From: an uncultured Aquabacterium sp.
GTDB lineage: Bacteria > Pseudomonadota > Gammaproteobacteria > Burkholderiales > Burkholderiaceae_C
Length of the DNA stretch: 64,000 bases
Direction: 5' to 3'
Assembly: GCF_947366995.1 (NCBI RefSeq)
Contig: NZ_CANBCC010000013.1
Coordinates: 1 to 64,000, forward strand
Part shown: positions 41,935-51,199 of the stretch, piece after piece
How positions within the stretch are numbered: position 1 is the first letter of the stretch
Layout of the letters: each line of letters opens with the position of its first letter
Notes under the pieces: model-generated
Told to the model about the DNA's origin: nothing
Seen by the model: only the letters and a program-made list of their open reading frames with translations
The model's database searches: none
Translations under genes and position numbers: made by a program

Positions 41935-43193
41935 CAGAGGCTGGCCACGAACTCGCTGAGCAGCTCGGCAAAGGCCTGCGGTTGCTCGACTGCGCTCAGG
42001 TGGGCGCAGCCCTCCAGCACCGCCAGCTGCGCGCCCGGGATGGCCCGTGCGAGCGCCTGGGCTGCGGCCACCGGCGTGGTCTGGTCGACGCTGCCGGCCA
42101 CCACCAGGGTGGGCAGCCGGAGCTGGCCCAGGCGGTAGCCGTAGTCGGCCTCGCACAGCGCGGCGGCGCAGGCGGTGTAGCCCTCGGGGTCGGTGGATTC
42201 GAGCAGACGCTGGTGGCGGGCCACGGCGGCAGCCTGGGTGCGGCGGAACGCCTCGCTGAAGAAGCGGGCCATGGTCGAGGTGCCGATGGCGCTCAGACCA
42301 TGCGATTCGACGGTGGCAATACGCTGCCCGATGGCCTCGCGGCCGGCCTCGTCGTAGCCGGCTGTCGTGTTGGCCAGCACCAGGGCCTTGACCTTGTCCG
42401 GGTGGCGCAGGGCCAGTTCCTGCCCAATCAGGCCGCCCATCGACAGGCCCACCCACACCACGGGCTCGCCACCGGCCACTTCGTCGATCAGGCGGGCGGC
42501 GTCGGCGGCCAGTTCGGTGAGCGTCAGCGGCTCCGAGGGCGTCTGTGAGCGGCCATGGCCCCGGGTGTCCGGGCAGATCACGCGGTGCCCGGCGGCCAGC
42601 TCATTGGCCACCAGGTCCCACATGCTGCCGTCCTGGCCCAGCGCGTGGCTCAGCACCAGCGTGTGGGCCGGCGCCTTGTTGCGGGCGTCGCGCACCGTGG
42701 CATGCAGCTTGGGGCGGGTGTGCGTGAACACCGATCGGCCCACGCCCGTGTGCCAGGCCTGGTCCGCCGGGTGGGGTTCCGGCTCCATGCCCAGTTCGCG
42801 CAGGATCTGCACCGCCTTGGCAAAGCCGGTGTTGGCGGCCGGCACGCCGGCGTAGATGGCGATCTGGATCAGCGCCTCGCGCACCTCTTCCGGGGTCAGC
42901 GTGTGGGCATTGCCGGGAGTCAGCGAGCCGCGGAGATGGATCTCGAATTCGTCCCAGCGACCCAGCGCACTGGTGACGGCCAGAACCAGCACGCGGCGGG
43001 TCTTCCAGTCCAGGCCGGGGCGCCCCCAGGCGCCATGCCAGGCGTATTCGGTGATGAAGTGCTGGAACTCGGCGTTGAAGGTGTTGGCCTTGGCAATCGA
43101 CTTGTCCACCCAGGCGTCACCCAGGGCGGCGCGGCGGTTGCGCATGCCGCGCTCGAAGTCGTGCTGGAAAACGGGGTCCTCTGTTCGTGACAT
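41934..43193 (-). CDS. PcaC-PcaD fusion: 4-carboxymuconolactone decarboxylase / 3-oxoadipate enol-lactonase
   Basis: The 419-residue protein joins two consecutive steps of protocatechuate (beta-ketoadipate) breakdown. Residues about 5-130 are the decarboxylase (GMRNRRAALGDAWVDKSIAKA, GRPGLDWKTRRVLVLA, EVREALIQIAIYAGVPAAN). Residues 165-419 are an alpha/beta-hydrolase with nucleophile VGLSMGGLIGQ, acid AGSVDQTTP and His GCAHLSAVEQ. The domain order is decarboxylase first; the known actinobacterial fusion PcaL has the lactonase first. No other pca gene is in the window, so it either completes a pathway encoded elsewhere or acts on a different lactone. It is followed by the helicase with a 1-nt overlap. 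Confidence 0.82.
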   Translation of the reverse strand: MSRTEDPVFQHDFERGMRNRRAALGDAWVDKSIAKANTFNAEFQHFITEYAWHGAWGRPGLDWKTRRVLVLAVTSALGRWDEFEIHLRGSLTPGNAHTLTPEEVREALIQIAIYAGVPAANTGFAKAVQILRELGMEPEPHPADQAWHTGVGRSVFTHTRPKLHATVRDARNKAPAHTLVLSHALGQDGSMWDLVANELAAGHRVICPDTRGHGRSQTPSEPLTLTELAADAARLIDEVAGGEPVVWVGLSMGGLIGQELALRHPDKVKALVLANTTAGYDEAGREAIGQRIATVESHGLSAIGTSTMARFFSEAFRRTQAAAVARHQRLLESTDPEGYTACAAALCEADYGYRLGQLRLPTLVVAGSVDQTTPVAAAQALARAIPGAQLAVLEGCAHLSAVEQPQAFAELLSEFVASL

Positions 43194-43396
43194 GGCGGCG
43201 TGGGCAGGCTGGGCAATCGGGAAAGGGCGGCCGGGTGGCGGCAACGAGATGCGAATTGTGCCGCGTTGCCTTCCTTGCCGTGCACATCGGGGCAAGTCGG
43301 TGGGGGCGTCGTGTAACACCAGGGCGCGCCCCGGCCGCCTGTTCGGGCGGAAACGACCTGTCACTTCAGCCGGTGCGCTTGCGGTATCGTGCGCGC

Positions 43397-44476
43397 ATGC
43401 TCCGCCTCCTGCCCTCCGCCCCGACCGTGAACGCGCTGTGCCGCGGTGCCGACGTGGCCATCTGGCTGGCCCTGCTAAGCGTGCTGGCTGGCTGTGCCAG
43501 CGGTCCGGGCAGCGACCGCGGGGCAGGGCCGACGGCCCGGACGCCGGCCGGCGTGCCCCCGGTGGTCGCGCGTCACCCCGACCGCGATGGCCCCCCCGTG
43601 AACCCGCCTGCCGAACTGCTGGCGGCCGCTGCCTCCGAGCCGCGTATCGAGCCCATCCGCTCCGGTGGCGCCAACAAGCCTTACACCGCGCTGGGTCAGC
43701 GTTACACGCCGGAACGCGAAGACCTGGCATTCCGCGAACGCGGGCTCGCGTCGTGGTACGGCACGCGTTTTCATGGCCGCCGCACCGCCAGTGGCGAGCT
43801 GTACAGCGTCTACGGCCTCACGGCCGCGCACCGCACCCTGCCCATCCCGAGCTACGCCCGCGTCCGCCATGTGGCTTCCGGCAAGGAGGTCATCGTGCGC
43901 ATCAACGACCGCGGGCCCTTCCACCGCGAGCGCGTCATCGATCTCAGCTATGCGGCCGCCCACCGGCTGGGCATCACCGGCGGGCTCAGTGAGGTCGAGG
44001 TCGAGCGCCTGACCTTTGACGAGATCCGCTCGGGGGCCTGGCGCCGCGGCACCCCGCTCGACCCGACGCTGCCCGGTTCGCCGGAAAGCGAGGCCGCGAC
44101 CCTGGCTTCGGGCCGCATCGAGGGCGGCGCGGAGCCTGTCACGCTGACCGCAGGATCGACCGCGCCCGCCGTGGCCACGCCGCCGGCAACTCCCCCGGTG
44201 GCCACCGAGCCGGCTCCCGCGCGGGCCTACACGACCGCCGCGCGCGGTTTCTGGGTCCAGCTGGCCGCGCTGACGCGCCGAGACGGCGTCGAGCGCTTGC
44301 AGCAGCGCATCGCCACCGATCTGCACGCACTTCAACCGCTGCTGGCGGTGTTCCAGGAGGCTTCGCTGTTCAAGCTGCAGGTCGGGCCGTATGCCTCGCG
44401 CGAGCAGGCGCACGCGGCAGCCCGCCAGGCGCAGCATGCGCTGCAGGTGCGCCCGGTCGTGATCGAGCGGCGCTGA
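43397..44476 (+). CDS. rlpA: Septal-ring lytic transglycosylase RlpA (lipoprotein)
   Basis: RlpA cleaves peptidoglycan strands lacking stem peptides during daughter-cell separation. The 359-residue product has a lipoprotein signal ending at the LAGC lipobox (about residue 30), a double-psi beta-barrel domain (GLASWYGTRFHGRRTASGELY, then RVRHVASGKEVIVRINDRGPF, then IDLSYAAAHRLGI), an Ala/Pro/Thr linker and a C-terminal SPOR domain (FWVQLAALTRRDGVERLQQRI) that binds denuded septal glycan. TATCGT lies 6 nt before the ATG with no Shine-Dalgarno, so the message may be leaderless. In many relatives rlpA follows mrdB; here it is 5 kb away. Confidence 0.88.
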   Translation: MLRLLPSAPTVNALCRGADVAIWLALLSVLAGCASGPGSDRGAGPTARTPAGVPPVVARHPDRDGPPVNPPAELLAAAASEPRIEPIRSGGANKPYTALGQRYTPEREDLAFRERGLASWYGTRFHGRRTASGELYSVYGLTAAHRTLPIPSYARVRHVASGKEVIVRINDRGPFHRERVIDLSYAAAHRLGITGGLSEVEVERLTFDEIRSGAWRRGTPLDPTLPGSPESEAATLASGRIEGGAEPVTLTAGSTAPAVATPPATPPVATEPAPARAYTTAARGFWVQLAALTRRDGVERLQQRIATDLHALQPLLAVFQEASLFKLQVGPYASREQAHAAARQAQHALQVRPVVIERR

Positions 44477-44503
44477 TCGACGTCGATCGGCCGCCCGGAT
44501 GGG

Positions 44504-45616
44504 TCAGCCGTGCAGCGCGCGGCTGTGGGCGTGCACCGTGTCCACCAGCACCGAGACGTTTTCCGGCGGAGTGAACTGGCTGATGCCGTGGCCCAGGTTG
44601 AACACGTGGCCCGATTGCGCCGTGTGCTTGCCGAAGGCGTCCAGCGTGCGCTTGACCTCGGCCTGCACCTGCTCGGGGTTGGCAAACAGCACGTTCGGAT
44701 CCAGGTTGCCTTGCAGGGCCACGCGGTCGCCGGTCAGGGCGCGGGCCTTGTCCAGCCCCATGGTCCAGTCGAGGCCCACCACGTCAGCGCCGCTGTCGGC
44801 GATCTCGTTCAACCAGATGCCGCCGCCCTTGGTGAACACGATGTGCGGGATGCGGAAGCCGTTGTGTTCCTTCTTCAGCTGGGCGAGCACGCGCTGCGTG
44901 TAGGCCAGGCTGAACTGCTGGAAGGCACCGTCGGCCAGCACGCCACCCCACGAGTCGAACACCATCACGGCCTGCGCGCCGGCTTCGATCTGCGTGTTCA
45001 GATACAGCGCCACGGCGTCGGCGTTGACGCTCAGGATGCGGTGCATCAGGTCCGGGCGCTGGTACATCAGCGTCTTGACGGCGCGGTAGTCGTCCGAGCC
45101 GCCGCCTTCGACCATGTAGCAGGCCAGCGTCCAGGGGCTGCCCGAGAAACCAATCAGCGGCACCTTGCCCACGCCGTTGGCGTCCGACAGCTCGCGGCGG
45201 ATGGTGCGCACGGCATCGAACACATAGCGCAGCTTGTCCATGTCCGGCACGGCCAGCGCGGCCACGGCGGCCTCGTCGCGCACCACCTTGGCGAACTTCG
45301 GGCCTTCTCCGACGGCAAAGCTCAGACCCAGGCCCATGGCGTCGGGCACGGTCAGGATGTCGCTGAACAGGATGGCCGCGTCGAGGTCATAGCGGCGCAG
45401 CGGCTGCATCGTCACCTCGCAGGCCAGCTCCGGGTTGGTGGCCAGGCCCATGAAGCTGCCAGCCTGGTCGCGCGTGGCGCGGTACTCCGGAAGGTAGCGG
45501 CCGGCCTGGCGCATCAGCCACACAGGCGTGCAGTCGGTGGGCAGGCGCAGGCAGGCGCGCAGAAAGCGGTCGTTGGCCAGAGGGGGCAGCGAGGGGGATG
45601 AGGTGGCGACGGTCAT
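44504..45616 (-). CDS. hemE: Uroporphyrinogen decarboxylase HemE
   Basis: HemE removes four carboxyl groups from uroporphyrinogen III to give coproporphyrinogen III. The 370-residue enzyme has the family signatures [15 protein letters not shown] near the start, [13 protein letters not shown] with the catalytic Asp, [13 protein letters not shown], and [15 protein letters not shown] near the end. TACAAT sits 6 nt before the ATG at 45616 with no Shine-Dalgarno, suggesting a near-leaderless message. Divergent from the acyltransferase gene. Confidence 0.95.
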   Translation of the reverse strand: MTVATSSPSLPPLANDRFLRACLRLPTDCTPVWLMRQAGRYLPEYRATRDQAGSFMGLATNPELACEVTMQPLRRYDLDAAILFSDILTVPDAMGLGLSFAVGEGPKFAKVVRDEAAVAALAVPDMDKLRYVFDAVRTIRRELSDANGVGKVPLIGFSGSPWTLACYMVEGGGSDDYRAVKTLMYQRPDLMHRILSVNADAVALYLNTQIEAGAQAVMVFDSWGGVLADGAFQQFSLAYTQRVLAQLKKEHNGFRIPHIVFTKGGGIWLNEIADSGADVVGLDWTMGLDKARALTGDRVALQGNLDPNVLFANPEQVQAEVKRTLDAFGKHTAQSGHVFNLGHGISQFTPPENVSVLVDTVHAHSRALHG

Positions 45617-45622
45617 CCGCGC

Positions 45623-45628
45623 ATTGTA
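45623..45628 (-). promoter_or_regulatory. hemE -10 box adjoining the start codon
   Basis: On the minus strand TACAAT, five of six to consensus, ends 6 nt before the hemE ATG. A start site 6-7 nt downstream would fall on the ATG itself. An inverted repeat CCCCCT/AGGGGG (45635-45640, 45651-45656) lies just upstream. Confidence 0.45.
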
Positions 45629-45710
45629 GGCAGTCCCCCTCAGCGCACTCAGGGGGGAGGGCGCGCAAGTCCTGAGCCAGATCACATCCGGCTCTGCCAG
45701 CATGCGTTGT

Positions 45711-47126
45711 ATGTCACACGTTTTGTCTGATGAGCCTCCTTCGACGGTGCCGATGAACCGCACCGAGCACGGCTATGCCGCCATCGAGGGCCTGGCGGGC
45801 ACGATGATCCAGCCCTATCTGGTGCGCCTGAGCGCCCCCGTCGACGAGGCTACGCTGCGCGGCGTGCTACGCGCGCTGATCACGGCCTACCCCAAGCTGA
45901 GGACGGTGGTCGAGCCGGGCCTGCATCGCTGCCAGTTCCGCGTGCTGCCCGAGGGGCGGCTGATCGACCAGCTGTTCGAGCGCGTGCTGCGTGTCCACCC
46001 CGGCCTTGAGCTCGATGACCCGGATGTCCTGCTGGCCTGGCACCGCGACGCCCTGCATGAGGTCGTGCCGCTCGAGCGCGGCCTGGGTGTGCGGGTTCAC
46101 TTCGCTCCCCATCCGGCGCGCCCCGCGCTGATCTTCGGCGTGCCCCACATCTTTGCCGATGGCATGACCATGGTGCACCTCGTGTCACAACTGCTGCGGG
46201 GCCTCGAGGGCGGCCCCATCGAGCCGATGCCGCTCGAGGCACCCTCGATGCTGGGCGCCATCGCGCCCACGCACTGGTGGCAGTGGCCGCGTCAACTCTG
46301 GCGGTCGCGCGCCCACCGCGTTGCCGAGCGACGGCAGTTGGCCGCGCTGCACGTGCAGCAACTGCCCACCCGCCTGCAGCCGCACTACACCACCACCGGC
46401 CTGTGCCACCACCAGGTGCCTGTCGGCACAGCGCGGCTGCGCGCTGCCGCCCGGGGGCGCGGTGTGTCGCTCAACACCCTGGTCGTGGCCGCGCTGGCCC
46501 AGGCCTTTCTCGAGCAGGCGCCCGATGACCCGCTGGCCGCGGCCGTCATCCGCATCTCCGTCAACCTGCGCCGGCATTACCCTGCATCGGCCGGCCACGG
46601 TCCGCTGTGGGGCAACCACGTCGGCGCCTTCCTCGTGATCGAAGCGGATCCCCGCAAGCCGCTGCTCGCCCGCGTGCGCTCGGTCGACGCCGCCATCCGC
46701 GAAGGCCAGGCCCGCTACGCCCGCCGCGAAATGGCCTGGACCTACCTGTGGGACGAGCTGACGCCCTGGCTGGGCCGCACGCTCATCGGCCACATCGCGG
46801 TGAAGATGATGCGCGCCGGTCGATTCCCGAAAATCAGCTGCCACGCGACCAGCCTGGGCGATGTCGCCGCGATCCAGCCGCCTGCCGGGCGCGTGCGTGT
46901 CGAGCAGATGGTCGGTGTGGTCAACAGCATCTCGCCGCTGCCAGTGCTCACCGAGCTCGATGGCCGCCTCGGCATCCCCATGACCTGGCAGCGCGCCGAA
47001 ACCGACGAGGCCGATGTGCGCGCCTTCCTGACCCGGGTGGACGCGGTGCTGGCCCGCATGGCGGACGAGGTCCTGTCCGCCACGGAGGGGCCACCCGAGT
47101 TGCCCGTCGCCCGCGCCGCCGCCTGA
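45711..47126 (+). CDS. HxxxD (condensation/WS-DGAT-like) acyltransferase
   Basis: The 471-residue protein has the fold and motif of the condensation/acyltransferase superfamily that includes wax-ester synthases and PapA-like enzymes: [11 protein letters not shown] carries His146 and Asp150 of the HxxxDG active site. Later conserved stretches are [29 protein letters not shown] and [10 protein letters not shown]. No adenylation or carrier domain is attached, so it is stand-alone rather than part of an NRPS. Start candidates are ATG 45702, 45711 and 45753. Its neighbours on the opposite strand are GNAT-like and GH3-family genes, which together suggest acyl transfer to an amine or alcohol. Donor and acceptor are unknown. 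Confidence 0.7.
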   Translation: MSHVLSDEPPSTVPMNRTEHGYAAIEGLAGTMIQPYLVRLSAPVDEATLRGVLRALITAYPKLRTVVEPGLHRCQFRVLPEGRLIDQLFERVLRVHPGLELDDPDVLLAWHRDALHEVVPLERGLGVRVHFAPHPARPALIFGVPHIFADGMTMVHLVSQLLRGLEGGPIEPMPLEAPSMLGAIAPTHWWQWPRQLWRSRAHRVAERRQLAALHVQQLPTRLQPHYTTTGLCHHQVPVGTARLRAAARGRGVSLNTLVVAALAQAFLEQAPDDPLAAAVIRISVNLRRHYPASAGHGPLWGNHVGAFLVIEADPRKPLLARVRSVDAAIREGQARYARREMAWTYLWDELTPWLGRTLIGHIAVKMMRAGRFPKISCHATSLGDVAAIQPPAGRVRVEQMVGVVNSISPLPVLTELDGRLGIPMTWQRAETDEADVRAFLTRVDAVLARMADEVLSATEGPPELPVARAAA

Positions 47127-47152
47127 CGGCCGGGCTTCACGCCCGGGGTGGA

Positions 47153-48250
47153 TCAGAGCCGGCCCAGCTCCACATACAGCGGCCGTGCATCGATGCCGGG
47201 CCGCGGGTCGTCGCCATAGCTCAGCCAGAAGTTGCTCGAGATGAGCTTCTGCCGTTTGTAGCCGCGTGGCACCTCTGCCAGCGGGTCGCCGTGCGTGAAT
47301 GCCGTCGCGATCGCATCGTATTTCTGGCCCTGGTGCGCCATCAACCAGTCCAGCAGCGCGCGGTGCACGGCCGGGTCGTCCTCGCTCACCAGCGTGTTGT
47401 AGACCGTCAGGTAGTTCAGCACGCCGCCCACCGGCGGCAGCCGGAAGCCGCCCGCCAGCCCCACGTAGAGGTTGTAGAGCGGCCGCAGCACCTTCACCAC
47501 CGGCTTGAAGCCCACGATGCGCGTCTGCTTGTAGGCCTTCTGATCCCAACCCGCCAGCATCCCGACGATCTCGCCGTGCCGTTCGGCCAGCACATAGTCC
47601 TCAATGCGCAGCCCGGTGTAGTACGGGTCACCGGCCAGCAGCTTGCCGAAGTCGTATACCGGGTAGCCGTTGCGACGCGGTGCCTCGCGGTCGAAGTAGG
47701 CCTGCATGCGCGGCGCATCGGCGCGCGTGGCCTGCCGCAAGGTCACGCCCTTCGGGATGCGCGGGGCCTGCTTGCGGACATAGATGAAGCTCGTTTCGAT
47801 CGTGTGGCTCACCCAGAAGCGGAACAGCACGCCGTCGGCCACGTTGGCCGCAGCCTCCAGCGGGGCCGTGTTGTCCTTGAGCACGATGCCCTGCAGCAAC
47901 TCCTGGTCGGTGCGGTACTTCTTCTGCTCCATGAACAGCGACGAGGCAATGCCCCGCCGCCGGTAGAAGGGGTCGACCCGCGTGTCACCCGAGTAGTACA
48001 CACGGCGCTTCTGGCCGCTGATGTAGAGGTCGCGCCCCGAGATCACGGTGAGCCCCGCGAGCACCTCCGGGCGCTCGTCGTCCTCGGCCACGGCGAGGAT
48101 GAACTCGTCACCGATCACCCGCGCACCGGTGAAGAAGTCGGGCGTGCGCTGAAAGCACATCTGCGCCAGGCCCGGCATGGTGATCTTGGTGATCAGGTCC
48201 TGGATGCGGGGGTTGTCGGCGGGGGTGCCCAGACGGATGGTGATGGCCAT
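47153..48250 (-). CDS. GNAT-like acyltransferase (365 aa)
   Basis: The N-terminal half is a GNAT fold: IRLGTPADNPRIQDLI, then SGDTRVDPFYRRRGIASSLF with the R-R-x-G-I/A acyl-CoA loop. The C-terminal half is a second, degenerate GNAT-like module (VTLRQATRADAPRMQAYF, then VLAERHGEIVGMLAGWDQ). It shares the SGDTxVDPxY motif with the GNAT-like protein two genes upstream, so the two are probably paralogues. It is 50 bp downstream of the GH3 gene and co-directional with it. Substrate unknown; transfer of an acyl group made by the GH3 enzyme is a possibility. Confidence 0.68.
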   Translation of the reverse strand: MAITIRLGTPADNPRIQDLITKITMPGLAQMCFQRTPDFFTGARVIGDEFILAVAEDDERPEVLAGLTVISGRDLYISGQKRRVYYSGDTRVDPFYRRRGIASSLFMEQKKYRTDQELLQGIVLKDNTAPLEAAANVADGVLFRFWVSHTIETSFIYVRKQAPRIPKGVTLRQATRADAPRMQAYFDREAPRRNGYPVYDFGKLLAGDPYYTGLRIEDYVLAERHGEIVGMLAGWDQKAYKQTRIVGFKPVVKVLRPLYNLYVGLAGGFRLPPVGGVLNYLTVYNTLVSEDDPAVHRALLDWLMAHQGQKYDAIATAFTHGDPLAEVPRGYKRQKLISSNFWLSYGDDPRPGIDARPLYVELGRL

Positions 48251-48300
48251 GGCGAGACTGCTTGAAATGGGAGCGACAGAGGCGGTGGGGCGAAGGGGGT

Positions 48301-49944
48301 TCAGGCGGCCGACAGCACGCAGCCATCCAGTGCGTCGCGCAGCACGGCGGGTGCGGGGCCCGTCCAGTGGCGCAGCGGTTCGATCTTGATGTTGCCCTCG
48401 ATCATTCCGCGCTCGCGGCATTGCTCGAGGTAGATGGCCCGCATGTGGGGCAGTGCCACGCAGGCAGCCGGCTGCAGCTGACCCAGCTCGCGCGCGAGCT
48501 TGTAATGGAAGTTGGCCTGCAGGGCCTGCTCCACCTGTCTCGCCAGATCGTGCTCGAGTGCGGCCCGTGGCCGCGTGCCATCGCACTCCACCAGCAGCAC
48601 ATAGCCAGGCTGGCCGCGGCGCGCCTCATCAAGGGCCAGCAGCGTCACGGGCAGGGCGCCGTCCAGCGTCAGACTGTCCTGAACGGCCTGTGCCGTCTGG
48701 GCGCTCGTCTTCTCGCCCACCAGGTCGACCCCGTCGTTGCGGCCAAGAAAGGTGAAGCACGGCACCTGGCCCAGCGGCGCATCCACCCGCAACACGTCGC
48801 TCATGCGATAGCGCGCAAAGCCGCTGCCCGTGGTCAGCAGGGGAATCACCTCCTGACCCGTGCGCAGTTGCCACGGCGCCAGCACACGGCCATCGTGTGC
48901 ATCCTCGAACTCGTAGACATGGCTCAGGTAGGCCAGCGGATAGCGCCCCTCGAAGGGAAACGTCACCACCCCTTCGGTCGCCCACAGGCCCTTGCCCTGA
49001 AAGGCCGCATGCGGCAGCAGACCTTGCAGGCGCCGCGCCCACGGGGCCGCCGCGGCCGTGTCCCAGGCGCTCAGCACCGCAAGCTCCGGCCACAGCTGCT
49101 GAAAGAAGCCGCCGTCCGGCACCCCATTCCAGGCGGCCAGAAGCCGTGCTGCATGGGGCGCGCGCGGACAGGGCACGCCGGTCATGCGAGGGGCACGCGC
49201 CCCCCAGTCTCCCCGCTGCAGCACCTCGGCCAGTTCGGCACGCCAGGCCCCCATCTGCTCGAGCAGCCCGATGCCGAAGGTCGGGCTCCACACTGACATG
49301 AAGCCCAGCGAACGGTCGGCGGCCAGCCAGGCCGCCGTGGCGAACAGCGAATCCTCCGAGGTCTCGGCCAGCGCGATCTCCTGCGGCGCCGCCTGCGTCA
49401 GATAGGCCAGCAGGCGCTTGCCCCACGACAGCATCTTCATGTCATCGTTGATGTCGCCCGCGGTCTGGCCCCGCAACGCCGTCGGGATCCACGACAGCGA
49501 CCAGTAATGCGTCCCGTGGCCCTGGTTCGGGAACTGCCGGTACAGGTCACCCACCCACGCGGTGATGACCTGATCGAGCTCGTCGAGAAACAGCCGCGTG
49601 TACGGGATCCACTTCACCGCCGAGGTCGACCCGCTGGTGGGTTGGTAGCGCATCACCGGCGAATCGATCAGCAGCGCCTGCCGCTGCTGGCGCTGGGCGC
49701 TCAGTGCGGTCGCGTAGTCTGCATAGGTGGTCACCGGCTGCTGGCGGGCAAACTCTTCCCACGACCAGTCGGCCCGCACGCCACGCCGCTGTCCCTCGGG
49801 TGAGCGCGCCGCCGCCGACAGCCAGCGCGCCAGCCTGGCCCGCTGCACCGACTCCAGCTCGCTCACGTGCCGTGCAAACCGCCGCCGCCCTGGTTCAACC
49901 AGCGCCTTCAGCAGGTGGTGCCCCAACGTCGCGCCTGCTCCCAT
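48301..49944 (-). CDS. GH3-family acyl-adenylating amido synthetase
   Basis: The 547-residue protein belongs to the GH3 family, best known for plant enzymes that join jasmonate, auxin or benzoates to amino acids through an acyl-AMP. The ATP-binding TSGSTSAVKWIPYT lies near residues 103-116, and the C-terminal YRMSDVLRV...CFTFLGRNDGVDLVGEKTS matches the GH3 YR-GDV...F-R-...K pattern near residue 390. The DINDDMKML and TEGVVTFPFEG stretches also fit. Bacterial GH3 proteins are largely uncharacterised. The ATG at 49944 is preferred; a GTG at 49950 overlaps the upstream gene by 4 bp. It is flanked on both sides by GNAT-like genes on the same strand. Substrate unknown. Confidence 0.78.
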   Translation of the reverse strand: MGAGATLGHHLLKALVEPGRRRFARHVSELESVQRARLARWLSAAARSPEGQRRGVRADWSWEEFARQQPVTTYADYATALSAQRQQRQALLIDSPVMRYQPTSGSTSAVKWIPYTRLFLDELDQVITAWVGDLYRQFPNQGHGTHYWSLSWIPTALRGQTAGDINDDMKMLSWGKRLLAYLTQAAPQEIALAETSEDSLFATAAWLAADRSLGFMSVWSPTFGIGLLEQMGAWRAELAEVLQRGDWGARAPRMTGVPCPRAPHAARLLAAWNGVPDGGFFQQLWPELAVLSAWDTAAAAPWARRLQGLLPHAAFQGKGLWATEGVVTFPFEGRYPLAYLSHVYEFEDAHDGRVLAPWQLRTGQEVIPLLTTGSGFARYRMSDVLRVDAPLGQVPCFTFLGRNDGVDLVGEKTSAQTAQAVQDSLTLDGALPVTLLALDEARRGQPGYVLLVECDGTRPRAALEHDLARQVEQALQANFHYKLARELGQLQPAACVALPHMRAIYLEQCRERGMIEGNIKIEPLRHWTGPAPAVLRDALDGCVLSAA

Positions 49945-49946
49945 GC

Positions 49947-50801
49947 TCACAAGGTCCGGCCCTGCTCGATGCCTTCGGCGTCGGACTCACGCCACACCAC
50001 GCTGCGCGCCGGCTTGCGCTCGACGTCCAGCCCCGCCGGCCGGTGGGTGCCCAGCAGGTGCTTGCGCACCCACTTCACCGGCACGTCCACGATGGATCGG
50101 AACAGGCTCTCGTAGTCGCAGGCGCCGATGCATGGCACCTCCGTGCCGCGCCGCCATGTCGGGTTCACCTTCTCGAAGAACGCGATGTGCGGATTGGTCG
50201 CGCGCAGCTCCGGCGTGATGTCGGCGACGTCGCCCTTCAGGCGCACATAGTCGTCGCCGAAATCCAGCAGCATCTTCTCGCGGTCGAAGTACTGTGGGAA
50301 CAGCTGCTCGCAATACGCCTCGGTGATGCGGCGGTACTTCTCGTCCTGCCCGCGCACATTCGGGTAGTAGTTATAGAAGTTGTTGGTCAGCAGCAGGTAG
50401 GTCTTGTAGCCCTTCGAGATCAGGAACCAGTAGAAGGGCACGAACGGCTGCTTGATCCGCTCGATCACCAGCCGCCGGTAGAACGTGTTGGCCAGCGCGT
50501 TGTTGCCCCAGTAGGCGGGGTCGACGATCGTGTCGCCACTGAAGATGCCGCGCACACGCCTGCCGTCCACCTTCAGGTCGAAGAAGGTCTGCGTCGAGAA
50601 ACCCACCACCCGGTCGTCGGCCTTGCGCGTCACGAGGATCACGCCCGACTTCTTGCTCAGGTCATTGAGAAAGACATCCAGCGAGGTGTTCTCGTAGAAG
50701 CCGGCGTACAGGTCGTACATCTGCCGGATGTGGGTGACCGTGACGGCTGAGATCGGCCTGAAGAACGTGCTGACCTTGTCGCGAGAGGCTGAAGAAGACA
50801 T
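49947..50801 (-). CDS. GNAT-like protein (284 aa), first gene of the GH3 group
   Basis: The protein has a GNAT-like core: DRVVGFSTQTFFDLKVDGRRV, SGDTIVDPAYWGNNALANTFYRR, then a Tyr/Asn-rich segment (YKTYLLLTNNFYNYYPNV). The usual R/Q-x-x-G-x-G/A acyl-CoA loop is replaced by YWGNNALA, so it may not bind acetyl-CoA in the usual way. SGDTxVDPxY is shared with the other GNAT-like gene of the group. CGGAG stands about 8 nt before the ATG at 50801. Its stop overlaps or abuts the GH3 start, giving a coupled pair. Function not known; N-acyl transfer suspected. Confidence 0.62.
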   Translation of the reverse strand: MSSSASRDKVSTFFRPISAVTVTHIRQMYDLYAGFYENTSLDVFLNDLSKKSGVILVTRKADDRVVGFSTQTFFDLKVDGRRVRGIFSGDTIVDPAYWGNNALANTFYRRLVIERIKQPFVPFYWFLISKGYKTYLLLTNNFYNYYPNVRGQDEKYRRITEAYCEQLFPQYFDREKMLLDFGDDYVRLKGDVADITPELRATNPHIAFFEKVNPTWRRGTEVPCIGACDYESLFRSIVDVPVKWVRKHLLGTHRPAGLDVERKPARSVVWRESDAEGIEQGRTL

Positions 50802-51199
50802 CGCGGGCTCCGGGGAGGAACGCGGCCTGTGTGCGAGCACGGCCGTGTGGGTGACTGCATCTGCGACCCGTTGTTGGCCGCTTGTTAAACACAGGATGCC
50901 GGCCGACCGCGGGGGCAGGCACCGGGCTTGCCCTCAGTGCACCGCGACATGAGGGGGCGGGTGATCAAGTGCGTCGCCAGTGCGCCGCGACGCGGACGTC
51001 CGTGTAAGGGATGTGTCAACTCAGTACAGTGCCGGGGCTTGGTTCGGCTCCGGGTAACCGCGTATAATCTTTAGGTTTTGCCGACGCAGGTCGGTGTCTT
51101 GCTCCACTGTCGCCGCTGTTCACGCGTGCGCTGCGTCTTCTGTCAGATCCAGGAGGCCGGGCGCCCAGTCAGCGGGTTGAATGCGCCAAGCGAGTCGTC
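50802..51199. other. Intergenic region upstream of the ATP synthase operon
   Basis: 398 bp without a gene. It holds the promoters of the minus-strand GH3 group and of the plus-strand atp operon. A hairpin GGGCAGGC/GCTTGCCC (50913-50933) stands in the left part. Nothing protein-coding is convincing. Confidence 0.5.
51039..51068 (+). promoter_or_regulatory. Promoter of the atp operon
   Basis: A perfect TATAAT at 51063-51068 is preceded after 18 bp by TTGGTT (51039-51044). The start site would lie near 51075, giving a leader of about 125 nt before atpI. Confidence 0.65.

Noticed and set aside
45711-47126. HxxxD protein as part of a non-ribosomal peptide synthetase
   Set aside because: No adenylation, carrier or thioesterase domain is present. 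It is a stand-alone acyltransferase-like protein.
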